Positions 46,032-53,834 of a DNA stretch of 64,000 nt are shown here, one piece after another. Position 1 is the stretch's first letter. Each line of letters starts with the position of its first letter. Source of the stretch: Xylanimonas cellulosilytica DSM 15894 (GTDB taxonomy: Bacteria; Actinomycetota; Actinomycetes; Actinomycetales; Cellulomonadaceae); contig NC_013530.1 of the NCBI RefSeq assembly GCF_000024965.1, positions 744,001 through 808,000 on the forward strand, given 5' to 3'. Below the pieces are notes generated by a model. It had not been told where the DNA came from and did not search any database. It saw only the letters and a program-made list of their open reading frames with translations. A program made the translations under genes and the position numbers.

Positions 46032-47065
46032 AGATCGAGGCGCGCGGTCTCGTGCGGTCGTTCCGCACCCCTCGGGGCGTCGTGCACGCCCTGCGGGGCG
46101 TCGACCTGACGATCCCGTCGGGCAGCATCACGGCCGTCGTCGGGCACTCCGGTGCCGGCAAGACGACGTTCGGGCGCTGCGTGAACCTGCTGCAACGGCC
46201 CGACGAGGGCACGCTGACGCTCGACGGCGTCGACGTGTGGGCACGGTCCGCACGCGACCGGCGCGAGCTCACGCGCACGATCGGCACGATCTTCCAGGGC
46301 TCACGGCTGCTGCGCCGCCGCACCGCGTGGGAGAACGTGGCGTTCCCGCTCGAGCTCGCCGGGGTCGCGAAGGTGGAGCGTCGCGCGCGGGCGCTCGAGC
46401 TGCTCGACCGGGTCGGCCTGTCGGACAAGCGGGACGCCTACCCGAGCGAGCTGTCCGGCGGTCAGGCGCAGCGGGTCGGGATCGCCCGCGCGCTCTCGCT
46501 CGCCCCGCGCGTCCTCGTCAGCGACGAGGCGACGTCAGGGCTCGACCCGGCCAGCACCGAGGCGATCCTGGGGCTGATCCGCGACATCCACGACGACGAA
46601 GGGCTCACGGTGGTGCTGATCACGCACGAGATGGAGGTCGTCCGGGCGATCGCCGACCGTGCCGCGCTCCTGGAGGACGGCCGCACCTCGGAGGAGGGGC
46701 CGGTCGCCGACCTGCTGGTCGACCACGGGTCGCGGCTGGGCCGCGCGCTGCTGCCCTTCCCGTCGTCCCTGGCGGACGACGCCGGCCGGGTGCAGTTCGT
46801 GGTCACGTACCGCCACGGCGAGGTGCCGGGCGACTGGATCGTGCGTGCCTCGCAGGCGTTGGACGAGTCGGTCGAGCTCGTGGCGGCTTCGGTGGAGCGG
46901 CGGGACGCCGGCCGTGCGTTCGGGCGCGCGACCATCGCGCTGCCCGCCGAGGTCGCGGCACGCGTGCCCGCGGTGCTCGACGCCCTGGGTCTCGACACGC
47001 TCCGGGTGGACGAGGCGGACCCCGGGCTCGTGGGCGCGTCGCTCCCGGCGCTGGCGGCATCGTGA
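46028..47065 (+). CDS. MetN-type ABC ATPase with C-terminal NIL domain
   Basis: 345 residues. Walker A VGHSGAGKTTFGRC, Q-loop IFQGSRLLRRRTAWENVAFPLEL, signature LSGGQAQRVGIARAL, Walker B VLVSDEATSGLDP and H-loop ITHEMEVV, all intact; ATTG-style MetN order. The C-terminal part (about 255-345) has the regulatory NIL-domain pattern (VQFVVTYRHGEVPGDWIVRASQALD...VELVAASVERRDAGRAFGRATIALP). Coupled by ATGA/GTGA to the genes on either side. Confidence 0.92.
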   Translation: MKIEARGLVRSFRTPRGVVHALRGVDLTIPSGSITAVVGHSGAGKTTFGRCVNLLQRPDEGTLTLDGVDVWARSARDRRELTRTIGTIFQGSRLLRRRTAWENVAFPLELAGVAKVERRARALELLDRVGLSDKRDAYPSELSGGQAQRVGIARALSLAPRVLVSDEATSGLDPASTEAILGLIRDIHDDEGLTVVLITHEMEVVRAIADRAALLEDGRTSEEGPVADLLVDHGSRLGRALLPFPSSLADDAGRVQFVVTYRHGEVPGDWIVRASQALDESVELVAASVERRDAGRAFGRATIALPAEVAARVPAVLDALGLDTLRVDEADPGLVGASLPALAAS

Positions 47066-47790
47066 GCGCGCTCGGGGGCGCCGTGCAGGGCGCGGTCCAC
47101 GGTGCGGTCCACGGCGCCGTCACGGGCGGCCGCGGGACGCCGATCGCCGAGCTGCCCGCGCTGGTCGGGCCCGCGCTGCTGCAGACGTGCCAGCTCATCG
47201 GGCTGGTCCTGGCGGTCGCGCTCGTCGTCGGGACGCCGCTCGCGTTCCTGGTCTACAACCTGTCGCCGTTCGGCATCTTCCCGCGCCCGCGGGTGTACGC
47301 CGTCCTCGACGGCGTGATCAACGTCGCCCGGTCCCTGCCGTTCCTGGTGCTGATGGCGGCGGTGATCCCGTTCACGCGGCTCCTCATGGGGACGTCGCTG
47401 GGCGTCGCGGGAGCGGTGGTGCCGCTGAGCATCGGCGCGATCCCGCTCTACGCGCGGCTGGTCGAGTCCACGCTGCGCAACCTCGGGCCCGATCTCGTCG
47501 AGGTGGCCCAGTCGTTCGGGGCGACCACGGTGCAGTCGATGCTCAAGGTCCAGCTCCGCGAGTCCGTCCCCGGGATCGTCTCGAACCTCACCATCGCGGT
47601 GGTCGGGATCATCGACTACACCGCCGTGGCGGGCGCGATCGGTGCGGGCGGCATCGGGTTCCTCGCCCTGTCGTACGGCTACAACCGGTTCGACACGCCG
47701 GTGATGATCACCACGGTCGTGCTGCTCGTCCTGTTCACGCAGGTGGTGCAGCGCGCGGGCAACCGGATCGCCCGGGCCACGACGCGCTGA
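47062..47790 (+). CDS. MetI-type ABC permease
   Basis: 242 residues with five membrane helices after a Gly/Ala/Val-rich N-terminus (AVQGAVHGAVHGAVTGG, a short in-frame repeat). LLQTCQLIGLVLAVALVVGTPLAFLVY, the EAA-like LGPDLVEVAQSFGATTVQSMLKVQLRESVPGIVSNLTIAVVGIIDYTAVAGAIGAGGIGFLALSYGYNRFD and a last helix match MetI. GTG 47062 overlaps the metN stop. Convergent with a winged-helix regulator gene 3 bases away. Confidence 0.92.
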   Translation: MSALGGAVQGAVHGAVHGAVTGGRGTPIAELPALVGPALLQTCQLIGLVLAVALVVGTPLAFLVYNLSPFGIFPRPRVYAVLDGVINVARSLPFLVLMAAVIPFTRLLMGTSLGVAGAVVPLSIGAIPLYARLVESTLRNLGPDLVEVAQSFGATTVQSMLKVQLRESVPGIVSNLTIAVVGIIDYTAVAGAIGAGGIGFLALSYGYNRFDTPVMITTVVLLVLFTQVVQRAGNRIARATTR

Positions 47791-47793
47791 CGC

Positions 47794-48660
47794 TCAGCAC
47801 ACGTCGTTGATGTGGCGTTCGAGCGCGGCGCGCATCGTCCGGGCGGCGGTGAGCGCGTCGCCCGGGTCCGCGGCCCCGGCTGCGGGCTGCCGCCCGGCGG
47901 CCCGCACGTGGACGTCGGGGTGCGGGTCGAACCGGTACCCGACGCCGCGGACGGTGCGCACGACGGCGCTGTACGGCTCGAGCCGTGCGCGCAGCCGCCG
48001 CACCAGCACGTCGACCTGCCGCGACTCGGTCCCCGCGGCCTGCTGGCCCGGCGCCGGGTTGCCTGGCGTCGGGTTGCCCGGCGCCGGGTTGCCCAGAGCC
48101 TGGGTGCCCAGCGCCGACGCCAGCTCATGCCTGCTCAGCGTGATCCCGGAGGCCTCGACAAGGAGCCGCAGGAGCGCGAACTGCTGCGCGGAGACGGTCA
48201 CCGCCCGCCCGTCGATCCGCACGCACTGCCGGTCGAGGTCGATGTCCACGCCGTCTGCGACCGCGTGCGCCGCCGCCGCGGGCGGGAGCGGCCTGCCGCG
48301 GCCCGCCTGCCGCGCCTCGCGCACGACGTCGAGGTCCGAGACGGTGTCGCCGCCCGGGCCCCGGACGAGCTTGATCTCGGCATCCGCCTCGGGGAGGAGC
48401 GCGTCGAGCTGGACCCGCAGCGCGTAGGCGATCCGTTCGAGGGACGTGCCTGACGCCCGGGCGCGCGCCTCCGACAGGCCCACGTAGACCACGAGGCCGC
48501 GACCCTGTGCCACGTCGGTGGCGTCTGACGGCCTCTGCTCGTCCTCCGCCCGAGCGGACGGCAGGGGAGTCAGGGACAGGGGTGCCCCCGCGGCGCCGCG
48601 TCGCGTCACCGCGCGCGTGCGGGGGAACGGGTGAACGGCACCAGCCGACGTCGTGCTCAT
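47794..48660 (-). CDS. Winged-helix DNA-binding regulator with a repeat insert in the wing/turn region
   Basis: 288 residues. A N-terminal domain (about 50-130: RGLVVYVGLSEARARASGTSLERIAYALRVQLDALLPEADAEIKLVRGPG) of unknown fold precedes an OmpR-type C-terminal winged helix (about 140-255: VDIDLDRQCVRIDGRAVTVSAQQFALLRLLVEASGITLSRHELASALG... RQVDVLVRRLRARLEPYSAVVRTVRGVGYRFDP). Between the two helices lies a PGNPAPGNPTPGNPAPG insert from a 15-base tandem repeat. GGAGG lies 8 bases upstream of the start codon. Convergent with metI; a regulator of the methionine-type operon is possible but unproven. Confidence 0.83.
   Translation of the reverse strand: MSTTSAGAVHPFPRTRAVTRRGAAGAPLSLTPLPSARAEDEQRPSDATDVAQGRGLVVYVGLSEARARASGTSLERIAYALRVQLDALLPEADAEIKLVRGPGGDTVSDLDVVREARQAGRGRPLPPAAAAHAVADGVDIDLDRQCVRIDGRAVTVSAQQFALLRLLVEASGITLSRHELASALGTQALGNPAPGNPTPGNPAPGQQAAGTESRQVDVLVRRLRARLEPYSAVVRTVRGVGYRFDPHPDVHVRAAGRQPAAGAADPGDALTAARTMRAALERHINDVC
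48048..48107 (-). repeat. 15-base tandem repeat in the winged-helix regulator
   Basis: Four units of 15 bases (CCGGCGCCGGGTTGC type, the last diverged) encode the PGNPA-type repeat placed between the helices of the DNA-binding fold. Confidence 0.9.
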
Positions 48661-48920
48661 GGCCTACCTCCGGGGGGACGAGTGCCGGCGACTCGCCGCC
48701 GCCGCGCCAGGCGGCCGACGGCGGTCGGCATCGCGGCGGGCGAGCACTCAGGGTGGAGCCCGTCATCAGGACGGGCGGGGTCGTCGAGTCAGCGACGACA
48801 ACAGCACGCGGACATCAGCGAACGACGCGGGGCGCGGTCGACGGATGCTCGGGTGTCCACACCCGTGATGCTAAAGACCTCCACCGTCCCGGTGAAGGGG
48901 CGTCCCACGATGTGCGACGG
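48661..48920. other. Non-coding gap upstream of the winged-helix gene
   Basis: 260 bases without a supported gene. It holds the regulator's ribosome site and a 7-bp hairpin GCCCGTC-N5-GACGGGC at 48758-48776. No clear promoter is visible, but minus-strand transcription of the regulator must start here or further upstream. Confidence 0.5.
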
Positions 48921-49415
48921 TCAGTGCGCGGCGGCGCGGGCGAGCGCCTCCCGGAACGCCGGTACCGCCCCCGCGACGGCGTCGTCCGCCGGGTCGGCGG
49001 CCGGGTCGTCCGCGGCCCCGTCCGGGCTCGCGAGGAACACCGCGACGAGACGCGCCCCCGGGTCCTCACGCAGGGCCCGCAGGTACACGTCGCGCCAGGT
49101 CCACAGGTTGGGGTGGCCGATGCCGCCCGTGAACGCCTCGGCCGGGGTGAGCCGCTCGACGGCGAGCTCGAGGTCCTCGGGCGTCATCGGGTAGGCGGCC
49201 GTCCCGCGCGCGTGCCCGACGACGCCGGCGATCACCAGGCCGGGCAGGCGGTGGTCGGCCGTGTTGACGAGCGGGAAGTGTTCGGGCGCCGCGGTGGCTG
49301 CCGCCGAGGGCACCAGCCCGACGCCGTGCGCGTACGGCGCCTCCCAGCCGTCGATGGCGGCCGCCATCCGATCGCCTGCACGCGTGAGCTGTTCCCGGGT
49401 CGACCACGTCTCCAT
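48921..49415 (-). CDS. Hypothetical protein, unknown function
   Basis: 164 residues: METWSTREQLTRAGDRMAAAIDGWEAPYAHGVGLVPS at the start, then AEHFPLVNTADHRLPGLVIAGVVGHARG, TPEDLELAVERLTPAEAFTGGIGHPNLWTWRDVYLRAL and a short Ala/Asp-rich end. No signal peptide, no membrane helix. I recognise no family. Good GC3 and start codon support coding. Confidence 0.7.
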   Translation of the reverse strand: METWSTREQLTRAGDRMAAAIDGWEAPYAHGVGLVPSAAATAAPEHFPLVNTADHRLPGLVIAGVVGHARGTAAYPMTPEDLELAVERLTPAEAFTGGIGHPNLWTWRDVYLRALREDPGARLVAVFLASPDGAADDPAADPADDAVAGAVPAFREALARAAAH

Positions 49416-49540
49416 GCCCCGCAGGCTAGGAGCCCGGGCGCGCGGCCGGAAGACCGTCCCGCCAGGTGAACGGGCGCCGAGTTCCGCCGTGTCGGTGTGG
49501 GACCACCGCCGCTACGGTGGGAGGCGGGCACCATCAAGGG

Positions 49541-50758
49541 GTGAGCACCCGCACCGCACCGCGCACGGTCGAAGGCACGTCCGAGGTCGTCGACCACCGG
49601 GGCACGCGGTTCGCCCCCGCGATGTCCGGCGTATGGGCCGTGCTCCAGGGCGTCGTCCTCAGCTTCGTCCTCGTGCTTCTGCTCGCCGTCGTCGCCCTGC
49701 TCGGGGCGCCCGACGCCGGGGCCGCGCAGGTCCCGTGGGGTGCCGCCGGGCGGGTGGCAGCCGGCCTGTGGCTGCTCGGCCACGGAGTCCCGGTCGGCGA
49801 CCTCAGCGTCGTCCCGCTCGGCATCGGTGCGCTCGCGCTCTTCACCATCTACGTCAGCGCCAAACGCTCCACGATCGCGTCCCAGGCCGCCGTCGTCACC
49901 GGGACGTGCGCGTACCTGGCCGTCGTCGTCGGCGCGGCGGCCGCGACCGGCACCCGCGGCGCCGGGCTGGCGCTCGCGGCGGTCGGCGCCGTCGTCGTCG
50001 GCGGGGGAGGGCTGGTGCTCGGGACGCTCGCACAGCACGAGGCGCCCACGGTCGCCGACGTCACCGAGCGCACCTTCGGCTCGATCCCGCCCGTGGTGCG
50101 GCTGGGGGTGCGTGCGGGGGCCGTCGCGCTCGCGGCGTTCCTCGGCGTCAGTGCGGTGCTCGTGGCCATCTGGGCGATCGCGGGCCGCACCGTGTCCGAC
50201 GACGTCCTGGCCGTGCTGGCCCCCGGCTGGATCGGCGGCGTGGTGCTGGCGGTCGCCCAGCTCGCCCTGGTGCCCAACCTCGTCCTGTGGGCCTCGGCGT
50301 GGATCGCAGGGCCGGGCTTCGCCGTCGGGGCGGGGACGTCGTTCTCGACGCGCGGCGTCGTCGACGGCCCGCTGCCCGCGCTGCCGCTGCTGGGCGCGCT
50401 CCCCGGGCCGGACTGGTCCGGACCGCTGGGCTCGGCGTCACCCGTGGTCGTCGTGGCGTGCGGGGCGCTCGGCGGGTGGTTCGCGTGGCGGCGGCTGGAG
50501 CCGTCGCTCGTGCGGTGGCTCGACGTCGCGGGGGTGCTGGGTGGTGCGGCGGCCACCGCGGGCCTGGCCACCGTGGCGCTGCAGTTCTGGGCCGGCGGGT
50601 CCGCCGGTGCCGGCCGCCTCACGGTGATCGGGGCGGACCCGCTCGTCACGGGCGGGATCGTCGCCGCCGAGGTGCTGGTCGGTGCCGCGCTGGTGGTGCT
50701 GCCCGCGTACACGCGGCCGTGGCAGCACCTGACCGGGCACGGGCGGGCCGTGGGCTGA
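49541..50758 (+). CDS. DUF6350-family (PerM-like) membrane protein
   Basis: 405 residues with about ten membrane helices; it lies directly before purN as its family does in many actinobacteria. The N-terminus reads VSTRTAPRTVEGTSEVVDHRGTRFAPAMSGVWAVLQGVVLSFVLVLLLAVV; helix pairs continue to PAYTRPW near the end. The family is called cell-division protein PerM from mycobacterial work; the exact role here is inferred. GTG 49541 follows AAGGG by a few bases. Confidence 0.82.
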   Translation: MSTRTAPRTVEGTSEVVDHRGTRFAPAMSGVWAVLQGVVLSFVLVLLLAVVALLGAPDAGAAQVPWGAAGRVAAGLWLLGHGVPVGDLSVVPLGIGALALFTIYVSAKRSTIASQAAVVTGTCAYLAVVVGAAAATGTRGAGLALAAVGAVVVGGGGLVLGTLAQHEAPTVADVTERTFGSIPPVVRLGVRAGAVALAAFLGVSAVLVAIWAIAGRTVSDDVLAVLAPGWIGGVVLAVAQLALVPNLVLWASAWIAGPGFAVGAGTSFSTRGVVDGPLPALPLLGALPGPDWSGPLGSASPVVVVACGALGGWFAWRRLEPSLVRWLDVAGVLGGAAATAGLATVALQFWAGGSAGAGRLTVIGADPLVTGGIVAAEVLVGAALVVLPAYTRPWQHLTGHGRAVG

Positions 50759-50802
50759 GCGCAGGCCCCGGACCTCCCGACGCGCGGCTACGCTTCGGAC
50801 CT

Positions 50803-51444
50803 GTGCAGACCCCCTCCGGCCACCCCGTCGGCTCCACCTCGGCCGCGCGGCTCGTCGTCCTCGCCTCGGGCGGCGGCTCCAACCTCGCCGCGCTGCTCGC
50901 CGCGCACGACGCCCCCGGGTACGGGGCCCGCGTCGTCGGGCTCGTGACGGACAAGCCGACGGCCGGGGCGCTCGACCTCGCACGGGACGCCGGGATCGCC
51001 TCCGCCGTCGTCGCCCCCGCCGACTTCGAGGACCGTGCCGCCTGGGACCGCGGGGTCGCGGAGGCCGTCGCCGTGTTCCGGCCCGACCTCGTCGTGCTCG
51101 CCGGCTTCATGCGGATCCTGTCGCCGTCGTTCCTGGACCGGTTCCCGGGCAGGGTCGTCAACACCCACCCCGCCCTGCTGCCGTCGTTCCCGGGCGCGCA
51201 CGGCGTGCGCGACGCCCTCGCGCACGGCGTCAGGGTCACCGGCTGCACCGTGCACGTCGTCGACGCGGGCGTCGACACCGGCCCGATCCTCGCCCAGGTC
51301 GCGGTGCCCGTGCTGCCCGACGACGACGAGGCGTCCCTCCACGAGCGCATCAAGGTGGCCGAGCGTGCCCTGCTCGTCGAGACCGTCGGGCGGATCGCCC
51401 GCGACGGGCTGCGCGTCGTGGACGGGCGAGCCGTCATCGGCTGA
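50803..51444 (+). CDS. purN: Phosphoribosylglycinamide formyltransferase
   Basis: Transfers formyl from 10-formyl-THF to GAR in purine synthesis. 213 residues: RLVVLASGGGSNLAALLAA, VLAGFMRILSPSFLDRFPGRVVNTHPALLPSFPGAHGVRDAL (catalytic His/Asp region) and GCTVHVVDAGVDTGPILAQ. GTG 50803 is 8 bases after -10 TACGCT (50789-50794): leaderless. Followed by purH behind a riboswitch. Confidence 0.97.
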   Translation: MQTPSGHPVGSTSAARLVVLASGGGSNLAALLAAHDAPGYGARVVGLVTDKPTAGALDLARDAGIASAVVAPADFEDRAAWDRGVAEAVAVFRPDLVVLAGFMRILSPSFLDRFPGRVVNTHPALLPSFPGAHGVRDALAHGVRVTGCTVHVVDAGVDTGPILAQVAVPVLPDDDEASLHERIKVAERALLVETVGRIARDGLRVVDGRAVIG

Positions 51445-51537
51445 CCGCCCGGTCGAGGGGCCTGCTACCCGCAGCCGCCGTCGGATGTGAGCGACACGAC
51501 GCCCTCGCGCGCAACGAGCCGCGACTAGACTGGCCGC

Positions 51538-51633
51538 GGCCGTGACTGGCGAGGGTGGGTCACCACCGGGGAGCGGCCCCGACGCCTCACAGGTGTCGCC
51601 AGCCTTCGTGCGCCGCCCGCCTGGGCGCCGGGG
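51538..51633 (+). promoter_or_regulatory. ZTP (pfl) riboswitch upstream of purH
   Basis: The leader has the conserved pfl pattern: GTGACTGGCG at 51542-51551, ACCACCGGGGAGCG at about 51562-51575, and the pseudoknot strand CCGCCTGGGC at 51617-51626. The -10 TAGACT at 51526-51531 puts the start of transcription at about 51538, at the 5' end of the motif. It should sense ZTP/ZMP and raise purH expression; the self-complementary CTCCCGGGAG at 51663-51672, which contains the ribosome site, is a possible switch point. Confidence 0.93.
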
Positions 51634-51677
51634 TCCTTCGATCGCAGACCGCCCGAACGACCCTCCCGGGAGAACCG

Positions 51678-53318
51678 ATGTCCGGCACCGAAAAGGTCCA
51701 CTCCACCGCCCCCGACGTCCAGCTCGCCGACGACGCCCGCCGCCCCGTGCGCCGCGCGCTGCTCTCCGTCTTCGACAAGACCGGCCTGGTCGAGCTCGCC
51801 GCCGCGCTGCACACCGCCGGCGTCGAGCTCGTCTCCACCGGCTCGACGGCGTCCACCATCGCCGACGCCGGCCTGCCCGTGACCCGCGTCGAGGACCTCA
51901 CCGGGTTCCCCGAGTGCCTCGAAGGGCGCGTCAAGACGCTGCACCCGCGCGTGCACGCCGGCATCCTCGCCGACTCCCGCAAGGCCGACCACCTGCGCCA
52001 GCTCGACGAGCTGGGGATCGCGGCGTTCGAGCTCGTCGTCGTCAACCTCTACCCGTTCGCCGCCACCCTGGCCACGGGCGCCGACGAGAACACGATGGTC
52101 GAGCAGATCGACATCGGCGGGCCCTCCATGGTCCGCGCCGCCGCGAAGAACCACCCGTCCGTCGCCGTCGTCGTCGACCCGGCGCGCTACGACGCCGTGA
52201 TCGAGGCCGTGCAGACCGGCGGGTTCACCTACGCGCAGCGCAAGGCGCTCGCAGCCGCCGCGTTCGTGCACACGGCCACCTACGACGTGCACGTCGCGTC
52301 CTGGATGTCCTCCGCCGTCGCGCCGTCCGACGTCGTCGACGGGGTCTCGACCGGGTTCCCCGAGTGGATCGGCGGCACCTGGGACCGCGGCGACGTGCTG
52401 CGCTACGGCGAGAACCCGCACCAGCGGGCCGCGCTGTACACCCACGGCCACGGTCCGGCCGGGCTGGCCCAGGCCACGCAGCTGCACGGCAAGGCCATGA
52501 GCTACAACAACTACGTCGACGCCGACGCCGCGTGGCGCGCCGCCTGGGACCACGAGGGCCCCGCCGTCGCGATCATCAAGCACGCCAACCCGTGCGGCAT
52601 CGCCGTCGGCGCGAACATCGCCGAGGCGCACCGTCGGGCGCACGCCACCGACCCCGTGTCCGCCTACGGCGGCGTCATCGCCGCGAACGGCGTGATCACC
52701 CGCGAGGCCGCCGAGCAGATCGCCCCCGTGTTCACCGAGGTGGTCGTGGCCACGGGCTTCGAGCCCGCGGCCCTCGAGATCCTGCAGGCCAAGAAAAACC
52801 TCCGTTTGCTCGTGGCGGCCGCCCCCGCGCGCGGCGGCGTCGAGTCCCGGCCCATCTCGGGCGGGCTGCTGGTCCAGGAGCGCGACGTGTTCCAGGCCGA
52901 CGGCGACGACCCGGCCTCGTGGACCCTCGCCACCGGGGAGGCCGCCTCGCCCGAGGTGCTCGCCGACCTCGCCTTCGCGTGGAAGGCCGTGCGCGCCGCC
53001 AAGTCCAACGCGATCCTGCTCGCCGCGGACGGCGCCGCCGTCGGCATCGGCATGGGCCAGGTCAACCGCGTCGACTCGTGCCGCCTCGCCGTCGAGCGGG
53101 CCAACACCCTCGCCGGGGACGCCGAGCGCGCCCGCGGTGCCGTCGCGGCGTCGGACGCGTTCTTCCCGTTCGCGGACGGCCTGCAGGTGCTGCTCGACGC
53201 CGGCGTCCGCGCCGTCGTGCAGCCGGGCGGCTCGATCCGTGACGAGGAGGTCGTCGCCGCCGCTGCCGCCGCAGGCGTGACGATGTACCTGACGGGCACC
53301 CGCCACTTCGCCCACTGA
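51678..53318 (+). CDS. purH: Bifunctional AICAR transformylase / IMP cyclohydrolase
   Basis: Last two steps to IMP. 546 residues: MGS-like cyclohydrolase domain ([47 protein letters not shown]) and AICARFT domain with [34 protein letters not shown] and the terminal [10 protein letters not shown]. Controlled by the ZTP riboswitch. Note that [11 protein letters not shown] here is the natural enzyme sequence, not the repeat. Confidence 0.97.
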   Translation: MSGTEKVHSTAPDVQLADDARRPVRRALLSVFDKTGLVELAAALHTAGVELVSTGSTASTIADAGLPVTRVEDLTGFPECLEGRVKTLHPRVHAGILADSRKADHLRQLDELGIAAFELVVVNLYPFAATLATGADENTMVEQIDIGGPSMVRAAAKNHPSVAVVVDPARYDAVIEAVQTGGFTYAQRKALAAAAFVHTATYDVHVASWMSSAVAPSDVVDGVSTGFPEWIGGTWDRGDVLRYGENPHQRAALYTHGHGPAGLAQATQLHGKAMSYNNYVDADAAWRAAWDHEGPAVAIIKHANPCGIAVGANIAEAHRRAHATDPVSAYGGVIAANGVITREAAEQIAPVFTEVVVATGFEPAALEILQAKKNLRLLVAAAPARGGVESRPISGGLLVQERDVFQADGDDPASWTLATGEAASPEVLADLAFAWKAVRAAKSNAILLAADGAAVGIGMGQVNRVDSCRLAVERANTLAGDAERARGAVAASDAFFPFADGLQVLLDAGVRAVVQPGGSIRDEEVVAAAAAAGVTMYLTGTRHFAH

Positions 53319-53334
53319 CGGTCCCCGCACGAGT

Positions 53335-53834
53335 TGTCAGGGCGTCGCGGGTGTAGAGCCCCGCGACCCCCTGACAACTCCCACCCCCACCTGGCGTGTC
53401 AGGGTTACGGGGGTGTGGACCGCGCTGTGGGCCTGACAACTCCAGCCCTCACTTGGCGTGTCAGGGGTACGGGGGTGTGGCCCACTCCATGGGCCTGACA
53501 ACGCCCCGTCCGCCGGGGTGTCAGGGGTGCAGCGCGGGCTAGGCCCCGGTGGGCCTGACAGCTCCTCGTCCCGCTTGGCGTGTCAGGGCTATGAGGGTGT
53601 GGAGCACTCCGTGGGCCTGACAGGTCCTCGCCCCAATGACGTGTCAGAGCGTCGCAGGCCTCTACACCTTTGACTCTCTGACAACTCCTCGCCCCATCTG
53701 GCGTGTCAGAGCGTGGCGGGCCTCGACCCCTGTGACGCTCTGACAGGTCGTCGCCCCATCTGGGGTGTCAGAGCGTGGCGGGTCTCTGCTCCTGCGACGT
53801 TCTGACAGCTCTGCGTGGGCGCGGTGGGGTGTCA
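53335..53834. repeat. Eight tandem 62-bp palindromic units between purH and the FAD reductase
   Basis: The gap of 513 bases holds eight units starting at TGTCAG: 53335, 53397, 53459, 53519, 53581, 53642, 53704 and 53766, plus a partial ninth at 53830 that overlaps the reductase stop. Each has TGTCAG at one end and CTGACA about 42 bases on, forming a hairpin, and a 20-base linker. Arms covary: CAGGG/CCCTG in the early units, CAGAG/CTCTG in the last three. No long reading frame follows the array; no known function. Confidence 0.95.

Noticed and set aside
51820-51870. Palindromic repeat inside purH ([11 protein letters not shown])
   Set aside because: This is the normal, conserved PurH sequence; the DNA lacks the GGTGGTT/AACCACC arms.
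53458-53673. Small protein-coding frame inside the 62-bp array
   Set aside because: It only reads the repeats; no ribosome site, no family pattern, and the periodicity is 60-62 bases with no constant frame.
53335-53834. CRISPR array
   Set aside because: The conserved part varies between units, the intervening parts are similar to each other instead of unique, and there are no cas genes. The unit is a hairpin with covarying arms.
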